A stretch of 64,000 bases of DNA from Neurospora intermedia (taxonomy: Eukaryota; Ascomycota; Sordariomycetes; Sordariales; Sordariaceae). The DNA is taken from positions 1 through 64,000 of the forward strand of contig BTPP01000011.1 in assembly GCA_037102815.1 (NCBI GenBank). The letters run 5' to 3'. The translations under genes and the position numbers were made by a program. The notes beneath the pieces are model-generated. The model saw nothing but the letters and a program-made list of their open reading frames with translations, was not told the origin of the DNA and did not search any database. Below are positions 1 to 12,079 of the stretch, in pieces (the stretch's first letter is position 1; each line of letters opens with the position of its first letter).

Positions 1-174
1 CCCTAACCCTAACCCTAACCCTAACCCTAACCCTAACCCTAACCCTAACCCTAACCCTAACCCTAACCCTAACCCTAACCCTAACCCTAACCCTAACCCT
101 AACCCTAACCCTAACCCTAACCCTAACCCTAACCCTAACCCTAACCCTAACCCTAACCCTAACCCTAACCCTAA
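1..174. repeat. Telomere repeat tract, (CCCTAA)29
   Basis: There are 29 uninterrupted CCCTAA units reading inward, i.e. TTAGGG toward the chromosome end, the telomere repeat of most filamentous ascomycetes. The tract has no variant units. It ends in CCCC and is followed at about 180-200 by three copies of a CTGCGT-like hexamer. This places base 1 at or very near a physical chromosome end. Confidence 0.98.
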
Positions 175-1238
175 CCCCGCCTGCGTCTGCGTCTGCGTCT
201 ATATTAATACTTATAATTATAATTATATTTATATTTCTACTTATATTAGTATTTTTATTAATATTTATATATAAATTAAAATAATTAATAATATTTTAAT
301 TCAATTTAGAAATAATAAAGTATTTTAAATTCTTTTTATTTAATTTTTTTAAAACTTTCTATATTTCTTTATTATTTTAATTTATAATTTTTCAATTATT
401 TATTTTTAATAATAAATATTTTAATTTTTATACTCCTTTAATAAAGAAATAATAAAATACTTTATATTATATATATAATATATATATTAAATTTACTTAT
501 AAATAATAGTCCTAATTTTGTTTCGACTTTTAAATTTTATTTTTAATATACAATATAATAATAATAAAAATATTTTTTCTCCCTCTTTCCTACCCAACTA
601 AGTATATACTCTTATATAAGTACTTTTTATAATAAAGTATAATATATATCTATTTATACGTAATTTACTTACTTGTCCCAAATTATATTAGAAATTATAA
701 AAGTATAATTCAATTATAAAGCCCGGTCCGGCGTATATATATATATATATATAATATACTTAACTATTTTAATAGTAGTTATATATATAAAGTAGTTATA
801 ATTAATCTTATAATAGCGAGCGAATAATATAGACCGTAAAATGCAACCTAAAAGCTTATTTCAGCCTCAATGCAACTCTTACCCGTCTCCGGTCAAGGTT
901 CCGTTATTGCCACAGGCGACTTCCCTGTCTACAGCGGAGCTCCTCCCATGTTAATACACGACCGCCGACGATTACCCCACGGGACATCGACTGAAACGGT
1001 AAGTCGAACCACACCAACCGGGGTCGTCCTAAACAATTGCGCGAAACATTAACCTCCAACGGAATTAGCTACATGTACGATACCAGCCCAATAGTATTCC
1101 CCTCATCTTCTTACCTCAGCTAGCGCCTGTGGTAAAATTCTTGCGACTTGGAAAAAGCAGTTGAGTTCCTCCTCGTTCATTCCCCGCTTCCTTTGGCCAT
1201 GCGCAACAAGTTCCTTTCCTTCCCGGTCGCCAGTGACC
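175..1238. other. AT-rich subtelomeric DNA, then short gene-free leader
   Basis: From about 200 to 850 the sequence is strongly AT-rich, with many TATA/TTAAT words and no credible open frame, in sharp contrast to the GC-rich genes. This is what RIP leaves in Neurospora relatives, but no parent copy is visible here to prove it. From about 850 the composition returns to normal and forms the upstream region of the OPT gene. No RNA gene was seen. Confidence 0.7.
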
Positions 1239-3860
1239 ATGGACGAGACCGTGGAAAGTAGGCCCGCACTAGCTGCTGACCTGCGCCAATTGAACGAGAA
1301 GCACGACGTCCGATATGCGGCATCAATCGAAACCAAGACCGCTGCCATAGCGAAAGATGGGAGCGTTGATGCCGAGTCTGCTGGTGAGCGCTTCAACATG
1401 ACCCTAGCTGCAAATTCATCGCGAACTACCTCTAACAGCGCGTTATCCAGGGATCACAGCAGACACCACCGTCGATACGCCTTTACAGCTGGTCACCAAG
1501 ACCCTCGACACGTCCGATGACCCGACCGAGAATATCTACACCTTCCGAGCGTTCGTCCTTGGGCTAGGTTTGTCGGCCTTTGGTGCTGTTCTCGGGGAGA
1601 TCTTCTACTTCAAGCCACAAACTGTCAACGTGAGCATTGTGTTCCTGATCATGATCGCCTACTGTCTTGGCGAGGCCACTGTCTTGATCCCTCGCTGGGG
1701 TCCTGTTGGCCGTTTTCTCAACCCGGGACCGTTCACCCAGAAGGAACACGTTTTCGTCGTCATTATGGCCAGCTCTGCCGCCACCTGTGCCCTCGGAACC
1801 GAACAACTTGCCGCCCAGTCTCTATACTACGGCAATCAACCAAATGCAGCGTCGGCCATTTTCATGCTGTTCTCCTCGCAGTGCATTGGCTATGGTCTTC
1901 TCGGTGGCATACGCAAAGCTTTCATCTACCCCACCAAATTCGTCTGGCCATCACAGCTTCCAAATGCAGCACTATTCCAGTCGATGCACTTAAACAAGGA
2001 ACTGGCCAAGAAACGGCTCAAGATCTTCTGGTGCATCTGCTTGGCTGTCATGGTCTGGGAGATTGTGCCTCAATGGTTGTTCCCTCTCACCACTGGAATT
2101 TCCATCTTCTGTCTCGCCAACCAGGACTCGGCCTTCTTCACGCGCCTGTTCGGAGGAGCCAATGGAAACGAGGGCATGGGCTTCCTTAGCTGGTGCATGG
2201 ACTGGCAGTACATTGGAGAAAAAGAGTTTACTCTGCCCCTGAGTACATTGGTCAACCAACTCATCGGCTACGTCGGCTGTATTGCTTTGACCCTGGGCGC
2301 TTACTACTCCAATCTCTGGGATGCGCAGTCATTGTTTACTTCCAATGGGACCGTCTATGACCAGACACAAATCTTGGGTCCAGACAACCAGGTTGATCCA
2401 GCTGCTTTGCAAGCCTACGGGCTTCCCAGGTTTGCCACTAGCAAAGCTCTGAGTCTGCTGATGAAGAATATGGGCATCACAGCAGCTGTGGTTCATGTCA
2501 TTCTCTGGAACTGGCATGACATAAAGTTCATATTTGCTCCTTTTCGGCCTTCGGCTTTGAAGCAAAATGTCCAGGAAGCCAGAACGTGGTGGCACCATGG
2601 GTTCAGCTCATCCTTCTGGAAGAACTTCACATCTGACGCAGACACCCCTCGCAAAGAATACCCTGGTACCGAAGGGGACCCCCATTACGCCGCTATGCGT
2701 GCCTACAAGGAGGTGCCATCGTTTTGGTATCTCAGCATCCTCGCCGTCTCAATCTTGATTGGCCTGATCTGCTGTTACCAGCAAAAGACTGGCCTCCCCT
2801 GGTGGGCGTTCCTCCTTGCCGTCCTGCTGGCCTGGATCTTGACCATTTTCTTTGCGTGCATGTATGGCATTGTTGGGTTCTACTATCAACCTACGAGCGC
2901 GGTCCAGATGATTGGCGCTTACATGGTTCCTCGCAGACCGGTAGCGAACATGATGTTCACCCTCTATGGATCCAATGCCCTGGTGCAAGCCATCCAGATG
3001 TTGGGCGACCTCAAGCTGGCACAATATGCAAAGCTTCCACCCAGAGCAACCTTTCTTGCGCAGATTCTTGGAACATGCGCTGGCTCAGTGTTCAACTGGG
3101 TCATGATGAACAGCATTGTGGATAATCGGCGCGACATTTTGTTGTCCGTTCAGGGCACCAACATCTGGTCTGGTCAGAATGTACAGACTTACAATTCCCA
3201 GGCGGTGGCTTGGGGCGGTACGGCCAATGAGATCTTGTGAGTTGAGTCTGATAGTGCCATTCGAATGTCGGAGATGTGTGCTGACACCAGGTATCCAGCG
3301 GACGTCACGGAACGTACTGGATGGTTCCCATGGGGCTGTTCTTTGGAATCTTTGCCCCAATGCCATTTTGGATTGGTCAGTCAGGCGCATCATCCTCAAA
3401 TGGGCGATGAAACCCTTTAACCTCTGCTAACAAATGCTACATTCAGGTCACAAGTACTTCCCTCAGCTCAAACTCAACTACATCAACACATTTCTCATTT
3501 GCACTTGGCTGGGCTGGTTGTCTGTCGGTATCAACTCTTCGCTTTTGGCATACTTTGTGTTTGGCTTCTTCGCTCAGGGTTATCTCCGTCGATACAAGCC
3601 GGCGCTGTTCGCCAAGTGGAACAATATTTGTGCGGCGGCCATAGCCGGTGGTTGTTCCTCGATCATCTTCATCCTCACCTTTGCCGTGGCGGGCGGCAGT
3701 GGCAAGGCCAGAGACTTTCCGGTGAGTACTACTCCTCTTAACGTCTATTTTCGTCTTTTTGAACGAAATTTGTTTACTAACTGGAGTCATTGTGAAGCAA
3801 TGGTGGGGAAACAACATGGATGGTAATGTGGACAGGTGCAAGTACCTGAATGGAACATGA
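1239..3860 (+). CDS. OPT-family oligopeptide transporter
   Basis: This is a predicted proton-coupled small-peptide transporter of the plasma membrane (OPT family). I read five exons: 1239-1383, 1451-3236, 3299-3375, 3447-3721 and 3798-3860, giving about 781 residues, a normal OPT length. The start has a good context (GACCATGG). Family marks include NPGPF at about residues 139-143, many hydrophobic segments, YWMVPMGLFFGIFAPMPFW near the end, and a C-terminus in WWGNN followed by one Cys. The third exon is in frame only if the acceptor at 3298 is used rather than the nearer one at 3290. Intron 3 has a clear CTAAC branch site. It is the first gene from the telomere and appears intact. An aminopeptidase gene nearby would supply short peptides, so a joint role in peptide nutrition is a reasonable inference. 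Confidence 0.92.
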
Positions 3861-4149
3861 CATCCAGTCCTGGCATGCCACATGCATCCCTCTACGGCGT
3901 TCAACACTGCCTGGAATCGTCCGCTGTGAACTGGCGCTCCATGTCTATATTCCAACAGTTTCTGCTACTGCCTACCCGCCCACTTCAAATGATCTTCTCC
4001 ACCCCTCTTTCGCGAGCTTTACTCCCGTCTTGATGTGACATTTGCTTCATTGGCCAGATTGTCCTGCTTCCCAGTTCCCTGCCAAATGCCAATACCTACC
4101 TACCGTCAACCCAGGCCACTTCATTAACATACCTCTAACACCGTGAGAA

Positions 4150-4737
4150 CTAATATACTGTCAAAGCCTTCAGGTACATCTGCATGGTGGCGATTATGCC
4201 ATCCTCACCAATGTCTTTTCCCCCGTTCACGTCTTCCTCCCCGTTCTTCTCAACAACCACGTACTCCCCATCAGTATCCGTGTCCAGAGATGGAGGCTTT
4301 GCATCAGAGGATTCAACCCAAACCCAGTCCTTTTCCATGTCGTCCACTTTATCCATGCATTCCCTCATGGCCTTTAACTGCGCCAGAATGCATAGAATCT
4401 TGGCACCATCACCTGACGAACGGATGCGGATAACGCCGCTCCGTCTGGCCTCGTAAAGCTCTTCCACTTGCTGCCCCAGGTCTTCCAATGTCTTGAGGAC
4501 TGTCGACGAGTATTTGCCTTTGTGAGCATCATGCCAGCGTCGGAGCTGCTCGGAAACCTGGTTGGCGGCTGTCTTTAGGCCGGTGGGTATGATGTTGACC
4601 ATGACACGCTGATGGTAGCGGGGGTTCTGGTGTGTGGCAGAGAATGGAGGTGGGTTGTCGGTGGTTTCTTGAATCAAGGAAGGCAGGTCCGGGGTAGCGC
4701 AGTTTCTCCTGATGGCGGGAATGTTAGGGTTCGACAT
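4150..4737 (-). CDS. Hypothetical protein, 195 aa
   Basis: This is a single open frame starting at MSNPNIPAIRR and ending in ALTVY. I do not recognise a family. The middle (about residues 45-135) is rich in charged residues with helix-like spacing and includes VEELYEARRSGVIRIRSS. The C-terminal third is acidic (DTDTDGEYVVVEKNGEEDVNG). There is no signal peptide or membrane segment. It converges on the OPT gene, whose stop lies about 290 bp away. Codon use is GC-leaning like its neighbours, which favours a real gene, but the call rests on open-frame length and composition only. Confidence 0.55.
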   Translation of the reverse strand: MSNPNIPAIRRNCATPDLPSLIQETTDNPPPFSATHQNPRYHQRVMVNIIPTGLKTAANQVSEQLRRWHDAHKGKYSSTVLKTLEDLGQQVEELYEARRSGVIRIRSSGDGAKILCILAQLKAMRECMDKVDDMEKDWVWVESSDAKPPSLDTDTDGEYVVVEKNGEEDVNGGKDIGEDGIIATMQMYLKALTVY

Positions 4738-6136
4738 CTTAGTAGTGGTGTTTGTGGCTGCTATTCGACTTCGTGCTTATTATTTCGCGGTCGGGTTTCC
4801 TCCGAAGGTTTGGAACTGTTGAAAGACTTTGAATTGCTGTCTGTCAAGCCTGTGGATTTACTTGTGGGTGGCTTTGGGCTCTGGGTATGACATGTCTTTA
4901 TATCACACCTTTGCATGTCAAGGATTAGATGTTCCCGTTAGCCATGACACATTCTGGCTGTATGAGGCTTGGTCATTCATAGGTAGTTCCGGTGTTCGAA
5001 TACATTGCAAACATCATCCACCTAAAAAATGTCCAATGAGTCCGGCAAACAGAGTCATCAAGGTCCCCTTGCACCATTTCATGTAATTTAAATGAGATGT
5101 TTGGTTGGTACCTTCTGTTCATCTTCTTGGACAGAAAAAGGAGGTCAAACAGCCAATGAACCTTGCACACTTACAAGGCTGGCGGCTTGTCAGCTTGGCA
5201 GGGTGTATGCCACTCCAGTGAGTCCAGTGTAACTCGTACCTACTCGCAATGACACAACCAAACCCGGCACTCTCGAGATGGACTTTCCACATGAAAATAG
5301 TATGACTTGGTCAGCAACTGCTCGATTTGGATTGAATGGAATTGTCAGCAAACTTTCCCAAGTTCGGAGCGATTATGCGCCGTGGAACGAGATGCGTGAA
5401 CTAGAACACAACGTGGAGCGAGATTGTTGAAGATTGCAGTGTCTGCTGAGCGCCATACTTGGGTACCTCTAACCAGGGTATCTGTGGTGGGCAGCAATAT
5501 ACGAGGCAAGAGTTGATGCCGCAGACGTCAAGTGGTGTGTTGTTGACGTGGTCGTTTTGGTGACGCGAGGGTTGAGGTCAACTTGAGCGTCAACTGAACG
5601 CAACGCATTAAAGCAAGAATAGCAAGGTCATGGGGCCAAAGTTAGCGGTATCTGGATGTAGCTGGACGATGGTGCAAAGTAATTAAACTGTGTAGACGGG
5701 ACGGAGTTGGTAACATTTCCAGGAGGAATACACCTACGGCATCATAGCCGGGGATTTAGAACGTTTGTTGCCTGCCGGAGTGTGGGCGCTGCGAAAGCTC
5801 TGCCAAGACTGGCAACAGTTGCCGGCCGGGAGTTTGTTTGCATCTTCAATCCGACGAAGCAGAGGAATGGCATTCTCGACTTTGCAACATTCCGTCATTG
5901 CTTCCAATCATGGCTATACACGTTGAATCGACTCGCAAACGCCTTCCATTTCGCTAACTGTACGTGACTGGAACAACAAGCCTCCCTTATCCCCCCCCTT
6001 CGTTGCCTCTCTTCACAACCTGTTCTGACTGAAGCGTACGTATAGTGCGACTGCTCAGATTGCCCAGCGAACTCCGAGTCCTCTCCTTCTCAAGCTCGAT
6101 TGAATCAGGCGTCGCCGCCCGACCGCCCGACCGCCG
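4738..6136. other. Intergenic, nothing recognised
   Basis: This is unique-looking DNA of ordinary composition. Short open frames on both strands have no family features. No tRNA, 5S rRNA or transposon ends were seen. The right part (about 5950-6135) is pyrimidine-rich. Confidence 0.5.
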
Positions 6137-7410
6137 TCACAATGCATGTGCCCAATTGTAGCGCTCCTCGACAATCTGCAGCTCGCTCGGCTCGCATAAC
6201 GGCTTTGAGAATCGATTGTACGCGACAAATGTCTTATTGTCGTTCACCTCGGCATTGACAGGCGTCAGCGCCCGAACAGACTTGCGACGCACCACGACCG
6301 CATCGTCCATAATCGGCTCAACACCGCCGATCTCGTAAATCAAGTTGAGCCCCGGCATCGACAAACCGTTCACCACGATCGAGAACAAGACAAGGAAATA
6401 TCCGGCCGGGATCATGACGCGCACGAGGTACGTTTCCTCCTTGTCGCCATGGCTCCGGTCGAGGTAGAGGTGGCGCGTGTTCTCAACGTACAAAACAGGG
6501 TCGGCACCGATAGGACCAAAGTATCCCATGCACAAGGCCTCCTTGTAGGTTCTTGCACAAGTTTGGCATCAACTTGTACATGCCAACGATGGCGGGGATA
6601 CGGCGGAAGAGGAGGATGAAGAAGCCAAGGCTGATCTGGCGTCCCCACGTGTCAGCATGATGAACATGATCTAGCCACCGAATCCCTGGCAGGAAGAGCG
6701 GCTTCCCGAGCTGGGACACACCTGTGCTGCGGAGTCTTTCGAGCCCCGAACTCAACCTGAGCACCAATTGCGACAGACACAAGTACAATGTACCGCCACG
6801 TCTCTGCCACTCACTTTCCGATCGCGGCGCCGACGCCTCCACTGAGCCTGCCCACTCTTTCCGCACTCCGAGCGGACACCGTGCCATGTCAACCAGAAGA
6901 ATCATCGCCATTGGCATACCTCGTCGAGTACACAGCCAACATCAAGAAAAGGAAACCGAAACCATCGTCGGCGCCTGCTACACTCGAGGTGATCTAACGC
7001 AGTGTGCGAGCCACGGACTTTGCCGGCGAATGGACCATTCCCAAAAGCCTGAGTGAAATTGGGTCTGCAATTCACATAGCTAGCAATGACCAGCGCGGAT
7101 AGGAGGCTAAAATTTGGTACCGTCGCCAACATACGCAGCGTCGCGAAGAGCCACATGGTGGTCAAATAGGAAGCCAGCACAGGGCCATCTCCTTCTACCG
7201 GAGGAGCTGATACTCGGCCAGAAGCTGATAGCCCGCAATGGCCACTTGAACGCCGATCGCGATGCGGGCCAGGACGAGGGTGAAGACCGATGCTGAACCT
7301 GTTCCCGGACCGAGAATGGTTCTGACAAGGACGGCGGGTAGCGCTTCGCCAAGAAACCAACGGCTTTTGAGAAGATCATTAATGGAGGCGTCTACGCTAA
7401 GAACGTCCAT
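6137..7410 (-). pseudogene. Decayed Na+/H+ antiporter (cation:proton antiporter family)
   Basis: On the minus strand, pieces of a fungal plasma-membrane Na+/H+ antiporter follow in the right order but in different frames. About 7410-7195 has WFLGEALPAVLV and ARIAIGVQVAIAGYQL; about 7190-6910 has TTMWLFATLRMLATVPNFSL; about 6690-6540 has WGRQISLGFFILLFRRIPAI; and 6535-6137 has MGYFGPIGADPVLYVENTRH and MIPAGYFLVLFSIVVNGLSM. The first piece runs into a TAG where the family normally has Trp (YQLLR-stop-KEM), and further frame changes separate the others, so introns alone cannot explain it. The first membrane segment expected at the N-terminus is also missing. I read it as a host gene dying near the telomere. 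Such antiporters export Na+ or K+ in exchange for protons. Confidence 0.8.
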
Positions 7411-7743
7411 GCACAGCGTTTCTGTTTTGGATCGTCGAGGCACTTGTATGATCCTTCGTCTTCTATCACAAGTTCTAGAGAGGCTTTGCTGGCTTGAGTT
7501 GGAACAACTGAAGCAAGAAAGGGAAGGTGAGTATCTGTATAAGGTCTCGTGCGTCGCGTCAAAACGGTGTTTCTTATTGATATCAATGGATTCGTTTCGC
7601 CTGGAGCTATCCAATCCATGCGCCACTCCCCACATGAACACTGTATCTACAGGTATACTGTACTCGACACATTTGTGTGTTCTTGGACCCCCTCGTTCCT
7701 GCTTGTCAAGAAATGTTCAGAAACAGCACATCACCACAACCCA

Positions 7744-9101
7744 TTAAAGGTAGGAAGCCTCAACAAGGAAGGCAGTTGTGAACTTGGCATGGCGGAGGAT
7801 AGCATCCCACATGATGGTAGAGTAAGCCTGTTGACGAGCGGACACCCAGTCAGTATCAATCTACAGGCAATGATTGCGGTGCGGGTTCAACTCACATCCT
7901 TGGATGAGTGGAGGTAGGGAGTCGCGGTATCTATGGGCTCATCGCAGACGTAGGCGGCAGCTGGAAATCACAGGTCAGTCCTCCGGCTTCTCCAAGTTCA
8001 AAAAGCAAACAAGGCATATACTTACGGAAACCGTTAGACCTGGCAGAGGCATGGTCCGAGCATCCATAGCCACACCTATCGCTAGTTGTCTCGCCGGTAT
8101 ATGCAGTCGCAATCACTCGGGTGTACGCCGTCAACGAGGAGTCAACATAGTCGGTGAAGATGGAAATCTTTCCGCTGGGCGAATATCCGGCCATGTCCTG
8201 GTTCATGACGGCATACACGCTCTTGCCGGCGGACTTATAGCTGGAGAAAACGGCAGCAGAACCAAGGAGACCACCCTCTTCGGCAGAGTAAAAGTGAAAC
8301 TCGAGCGTGTCTTTGGGAGCGAACTTGGCATTGGCGAGAACGCGAAGAGCCTCGAGTATGACAACGACGCCAGACCCGTTGTCGTCGGCGCCGGGTCCAC
8401 GCGCGGTGGACGAGCCGCCAGTCGAGTCATAGTGCGCGCTCACGATAACCAGATTGCTGCTGGTGCCGGGGATCTTGGCGATGATGGAGGGCTGGTTCCA
8501 CGAGTGGGTGAACTTGGTGACGGTGATGGCCGAGTTGGCGGAGGCGACGGAGACAATGGTGTCATACAGCCAGGTACCGGCCTGCGTGCCATAGCTGGAC
8601 TTGTAGTACCGGTTGTAGAAGTTGGTGAGAGTGAGCAGCCACGACTTGGGATTAGTGGTCGACACTTGAGAGAGAAGGGAGTTGACTTGGGTTTGGTGCG
8701 AGACGGCGGTAGGGTATCTGACGGCCTCGGCTGAATAGTCGGACCTGGCAGGAGCACCGTCAGGGCTGGAGAGGGCAGTGAGGACGGAAGCGTCCTAGTT
8801 GCGGTCAGCACCATCTTAGACATATGGCGGTTCGAAAGGCCGATGGATGCTGTAGTCATGATGTGGGTTGGGGTTGTGAAGGTGTGATGAGACTCACGGT
8901 GATGTCGGTGATATCGACGAAGCCGATGCGCTTGTTGCGGTACTGAGTGATCTTCTGCTCTTCAGTCACCCATGCGCCTTTATCCTCGGGGGAGGTCTTG
9001 ATGAGACGAAGACCGGCGGCCTTGGCGGCACTGGCAGGAGGGACGGCGGCGACAAGGCCGGCTGAGCTGGCCAGGAGAGCGAAGAGAGCCGAGGCACGCA
9101 T
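7744..9101 (-). CDS. Secreted leucine aminopeptidase, M28 family (LAP1-like)
   Basis: This is an extracellular zinc aminopeptidase that removes N-terminal residues from peptides. Four exons (9101-8898, 8794-8026, 7960-7896, 7827-7744) give about 373 residues, the usual length for fungal LAP1. Residues 1-19 look like a signal peptide (MRASALFALLASSAGLVAA), followed by a propeptide. The M28 two-zinc site is complete: His189 in SAHYDSTGG, Asp205 in PGADDNGSG, Glu240/Glu241 in FYSAEEGGLLGS, Asp268 in MNQDMAGY and His316 in CGYGCSDHAS, where the two Cys probably form the family disulphide. All three introns have GTRAGT donors. The start was chosen because the downstream sequence is a clean signal peptide. 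A 286-codon plus-strand frame across this gene is a shadow. Confidence 0.95.
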
Positions 9102-11293
9102 ATTGACTGACGACAACTCAAGCACACAGCAGTCGAACAACATAACGCGGAAAACTGCGGGCGCAGCAATTCCATTTTATATCCCTTGACTCACGATGCT
9201 GGACATCCATGTCTCGGCACGCTTTTCACCGGCGTCATGCCCGCCGAGCCCTTGCTTAGCCCTCCTTTTACGTTTGGGACCCCGCATTCTTTTCATGTTT
9301 GTTCGTTCATGCAGAGGTGAGCACACGATAGTTTCCCTTCTGGGCGGCCACGCTTGAACTACTCACAGATACCTGCCTGTTTCCAGCTGTGAATGGCAGT
9401 CTACTAAATCCGTTTGGCTCAGCTGCATCGAAGGGTGAGAACGATTGCCTGGTCACTTCCATCTCCATGCATTGCTTCCCGATCCATGGCTGCAAAGTTC
9501 CGCCAACGGCGTGGGGTTTTCCCCCCAAAACCACATGGTGGACACCAGGATCGACGATTTTGCAGTGTCTAGCAGTGCCGGAGCTAGGCTGTTTCTGGCA
9601 GTTCAGTTGCGACAGTATGGGGTTCTCGGTAGTGTGGTTACATCTCCGAGCTGATTTTGTGGGAAAGCTGGGAAATGTGAGGAATGGGCTTGCAACGGGT
9701 TGGGGATTCAGCAAGATAAGAAATGTCACCATTTACCTGTGCATTTGGGACCTGCCCGATCCAGACTTTTTGCCGCTCCCATTCGCGCCGTTGGAAGTGG
9801 GATCAACAGGCACCCGAAGAATGGTGAGACAACGGTGCTCCCTCGATGGGGTACACTCTCGATCTCAACTGCCTGATCTAGAAGCTGGAAGTCGCCGTCG
9901 CCACCACATTGATGAGGCACCTCAAATGGAAGCTCGGCGGCTGGCGGCTCGAACGTAGGTATTTAGCAGAGAGGAAACGATGGACGCGTCAGCCGGTGGT
10001 TTCCGAATATTTACACGGCACTAGGTGTGAAAAGAACGACAAAGATATTCCACCGTCCATGGAAGAATAATGCAGGGCCAAGGACGTGGAGTCAAAGCTT
10101 CTCACCCCTGCAGGGCCGCGATGGTGAATTGCTCCGGCGTCTGGTAAGCGTCATCAAACAACTGCGGGCATCCGGGTAGAAGACAGCCTTCTAGAAGCAC
10201 ATACATAGACCGAAACAAGGAGTATCGTATCGTCTGGCCAAACGAAGTTGAGAATATATTCACGCAGAGCACAGGGGTGTGGAACTGTAGCCAGTTAGTA
10301 GGAATGTCATGTTAAGATTTCAAAGATGCGGTCCATATCCTTATCCTTGAAAGATCGCAGTTGTTTGGCTTAGCAAGTCCCTGCCGTCAAGTTCGTGTAG
10401 CTTACCATACAGCCGGCTCCATGCCAGATGAAGAGGGAAAAGAGATGCTCGCCCGGGCATTTTGCCGTAACTCTTGGACACTCAGGACATCAAAACTGCT
10501 GGCTAGTGCTTCCAACAATTTCAGCCTCGGTTCTCTTCAGTGTCGTGGCTCCCATCTGGGAAATGGAATGAATAGAGAAGATTGGGTGAATGGTAGCGTG
10601 CCTTGGGGATGCATGTTCGACCAGTAAAAGGTAAAGGGTGAGGAGATTTTCTCCGATTGGAATGTAAACAGTCCCAGGTCATCGGAATCCTGACTGGCAT
10701 CTCCACCCGGATGGCATCTTAAAGGGGATTTGCATGGCGGACAAACCCTTGAGTGTCTGCCCTACAAGGGTGGGAGCTGCGGATGCCGGGTCAGGAGCGA
10801 GATGTCCAGACCAACCCGAAGACTAGCCTGCAGCGATGGGCCACATACTTGTAGAAACATATTGGACGACGGGCGGGAAAAAGGCGACGCCTGGTGCTGG
10901 GAAACTGGAACTAATGCAAGGCTGACAGCAAAGGAAGACAATGCGGCAATCTCTGCATGACGTAATGTCTGGTCCGCCTTCCATAGCACGCACCCGACCA
11001 ATCCAGCCATGTCGGTCTGCAGCGGAACAAACACTTCCAGCCCTTCATGTTGAGTGCGACACCACCACGGAGGCAGCCGCAACGATCCACAGAATCGCCA
11101 ACTAACGCAACCTGGCCGCGCCTGTTCCAGCTACAAAACGCCGAGCGCATACAACAAGACCAAATCTTTGCCTTCATCCCCTCCATCAACATTTGAGTTG
11201 CTGCCCAAGCGCCTGGGAGGGGTCCAGCTATCCTGATTTTTCGGTCGTGGCTAACTGCAAACTACTCGTACAGACTCTTCCACAAGAGACGTA
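9102..11293. other. Intergenic, nothing recognised
   Basis: This holds the upstream region of the aminopeptidase and ordinary unique sequence. Open frames of up to 189 codons occur on the plus strand (9389-9958) but show no domain, signal peptide or intron pattern. No RNA genes were seen. Confidence 0.5.
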
Positions 11294-11903
11294 CTCGGCG
11301 GGCAGTGTCAAATATTATCCGGGCAGTGTATACTGCCCGTATAGCTACAATATACTAAGATAACTACGCGGGCAGTGCTATAGTAATCCCTAACCCTGAT
11401 AAGTCCCTTAGTATTGTATGACCGAGCCGTAGCCGTATATAATATATAAAGACTATAGTGGCATCCAAATAATCTATTACGTCTAAACTACCTCTAATTA
11501 CCTTTATGTAATCTACCTAACTAAAGCTTACTCTTCCAACTTCTTTCGTAGAGGTTTAATTGCCCTCCCACTTCTAATTATAATAATTGGAGGTGCTAAT
11601 GAACGTATAATAGTACCTCTTTTGCGGGGAAGCTATTCGTTAGAGCTTAAAGGAATTAGAGGATCACTTGAAGGAGTAGTAGCTTAATAAGTATCTATAC
11701 CTCTATAGAACATAGCGTAGCAAATTGTAACAATAGTAGGGTGTACAATAGTTGCAAATTGTACCTCTAAAGTTGAAACGTGTTGAGTTGAGGTTTATTA
11801 GGGTTAGGGATTACTATAGTACTGCCCGCGTAGTTATCTTAATATATTGTAGCTATACGGGCAGTATACACTGCCCGGATAATTTTTGACACTGCCCGCC
11901 GAG
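11294..11903. mobile_element. Non-autonomous TIR DNA transposon with TA target duplication
   Basis: A 610-bp element is bounded by 109-bp terminal inverted repeats, 11294-11402 and 11795-11903. They differ at only four positions, three of them C-to-T or G-to-A type changes. TA dinucleotides flank both ends (11292-11293 and 11904-11905), as for Tc1/mariner-pogo type elements. Each repeat contains four copies of GGGCAGT, two forming the hairpin CGGGCAGT-GTAT-ACTGCCCG, which could be transposase-binding sites. The inner edge of each repeat reads AATCCCTAACCCT, like telomere sequence. The AT-rich interior has no transposase frame, so it would need a transposase supplied elsewhere. The superfamily assignment rests only on the TA duplication. 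Confidence 0.85.
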
Positions 11904-12079
11904 TATCTCTCCTTCCACAATTCTCTCGAGGTCTTGACTGACACTCGATTGCCCCCCGACTGATCTCGACAAGCCAAACATCCCTCCCACTTCATCGCCC
12001 GCTTTCCGATCCCTTGTCACCGATCCGTCCCTTGTCATAATATCATACCATCATCGACTTATCCCAAAAAGGGTCCAGT

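Noticed and set aside
4200-4456. Plus-strand frame MVAIMPSSPMSF...
   Set aside because: Antisense to the hypothetical 195-aa gene; Ser/Pro-rich translation mirrors that gene's acidic tail.
7874-8734. Plus-strand 286-codon frame
   Set aside because: Antisense shadow of the M28 aminopeptidase gene.
9389-9958. Plus-strand 189-codon frame
   Set aside because: No domain, signal peptide or codon signal; likely chance in GC-balanced DNA.
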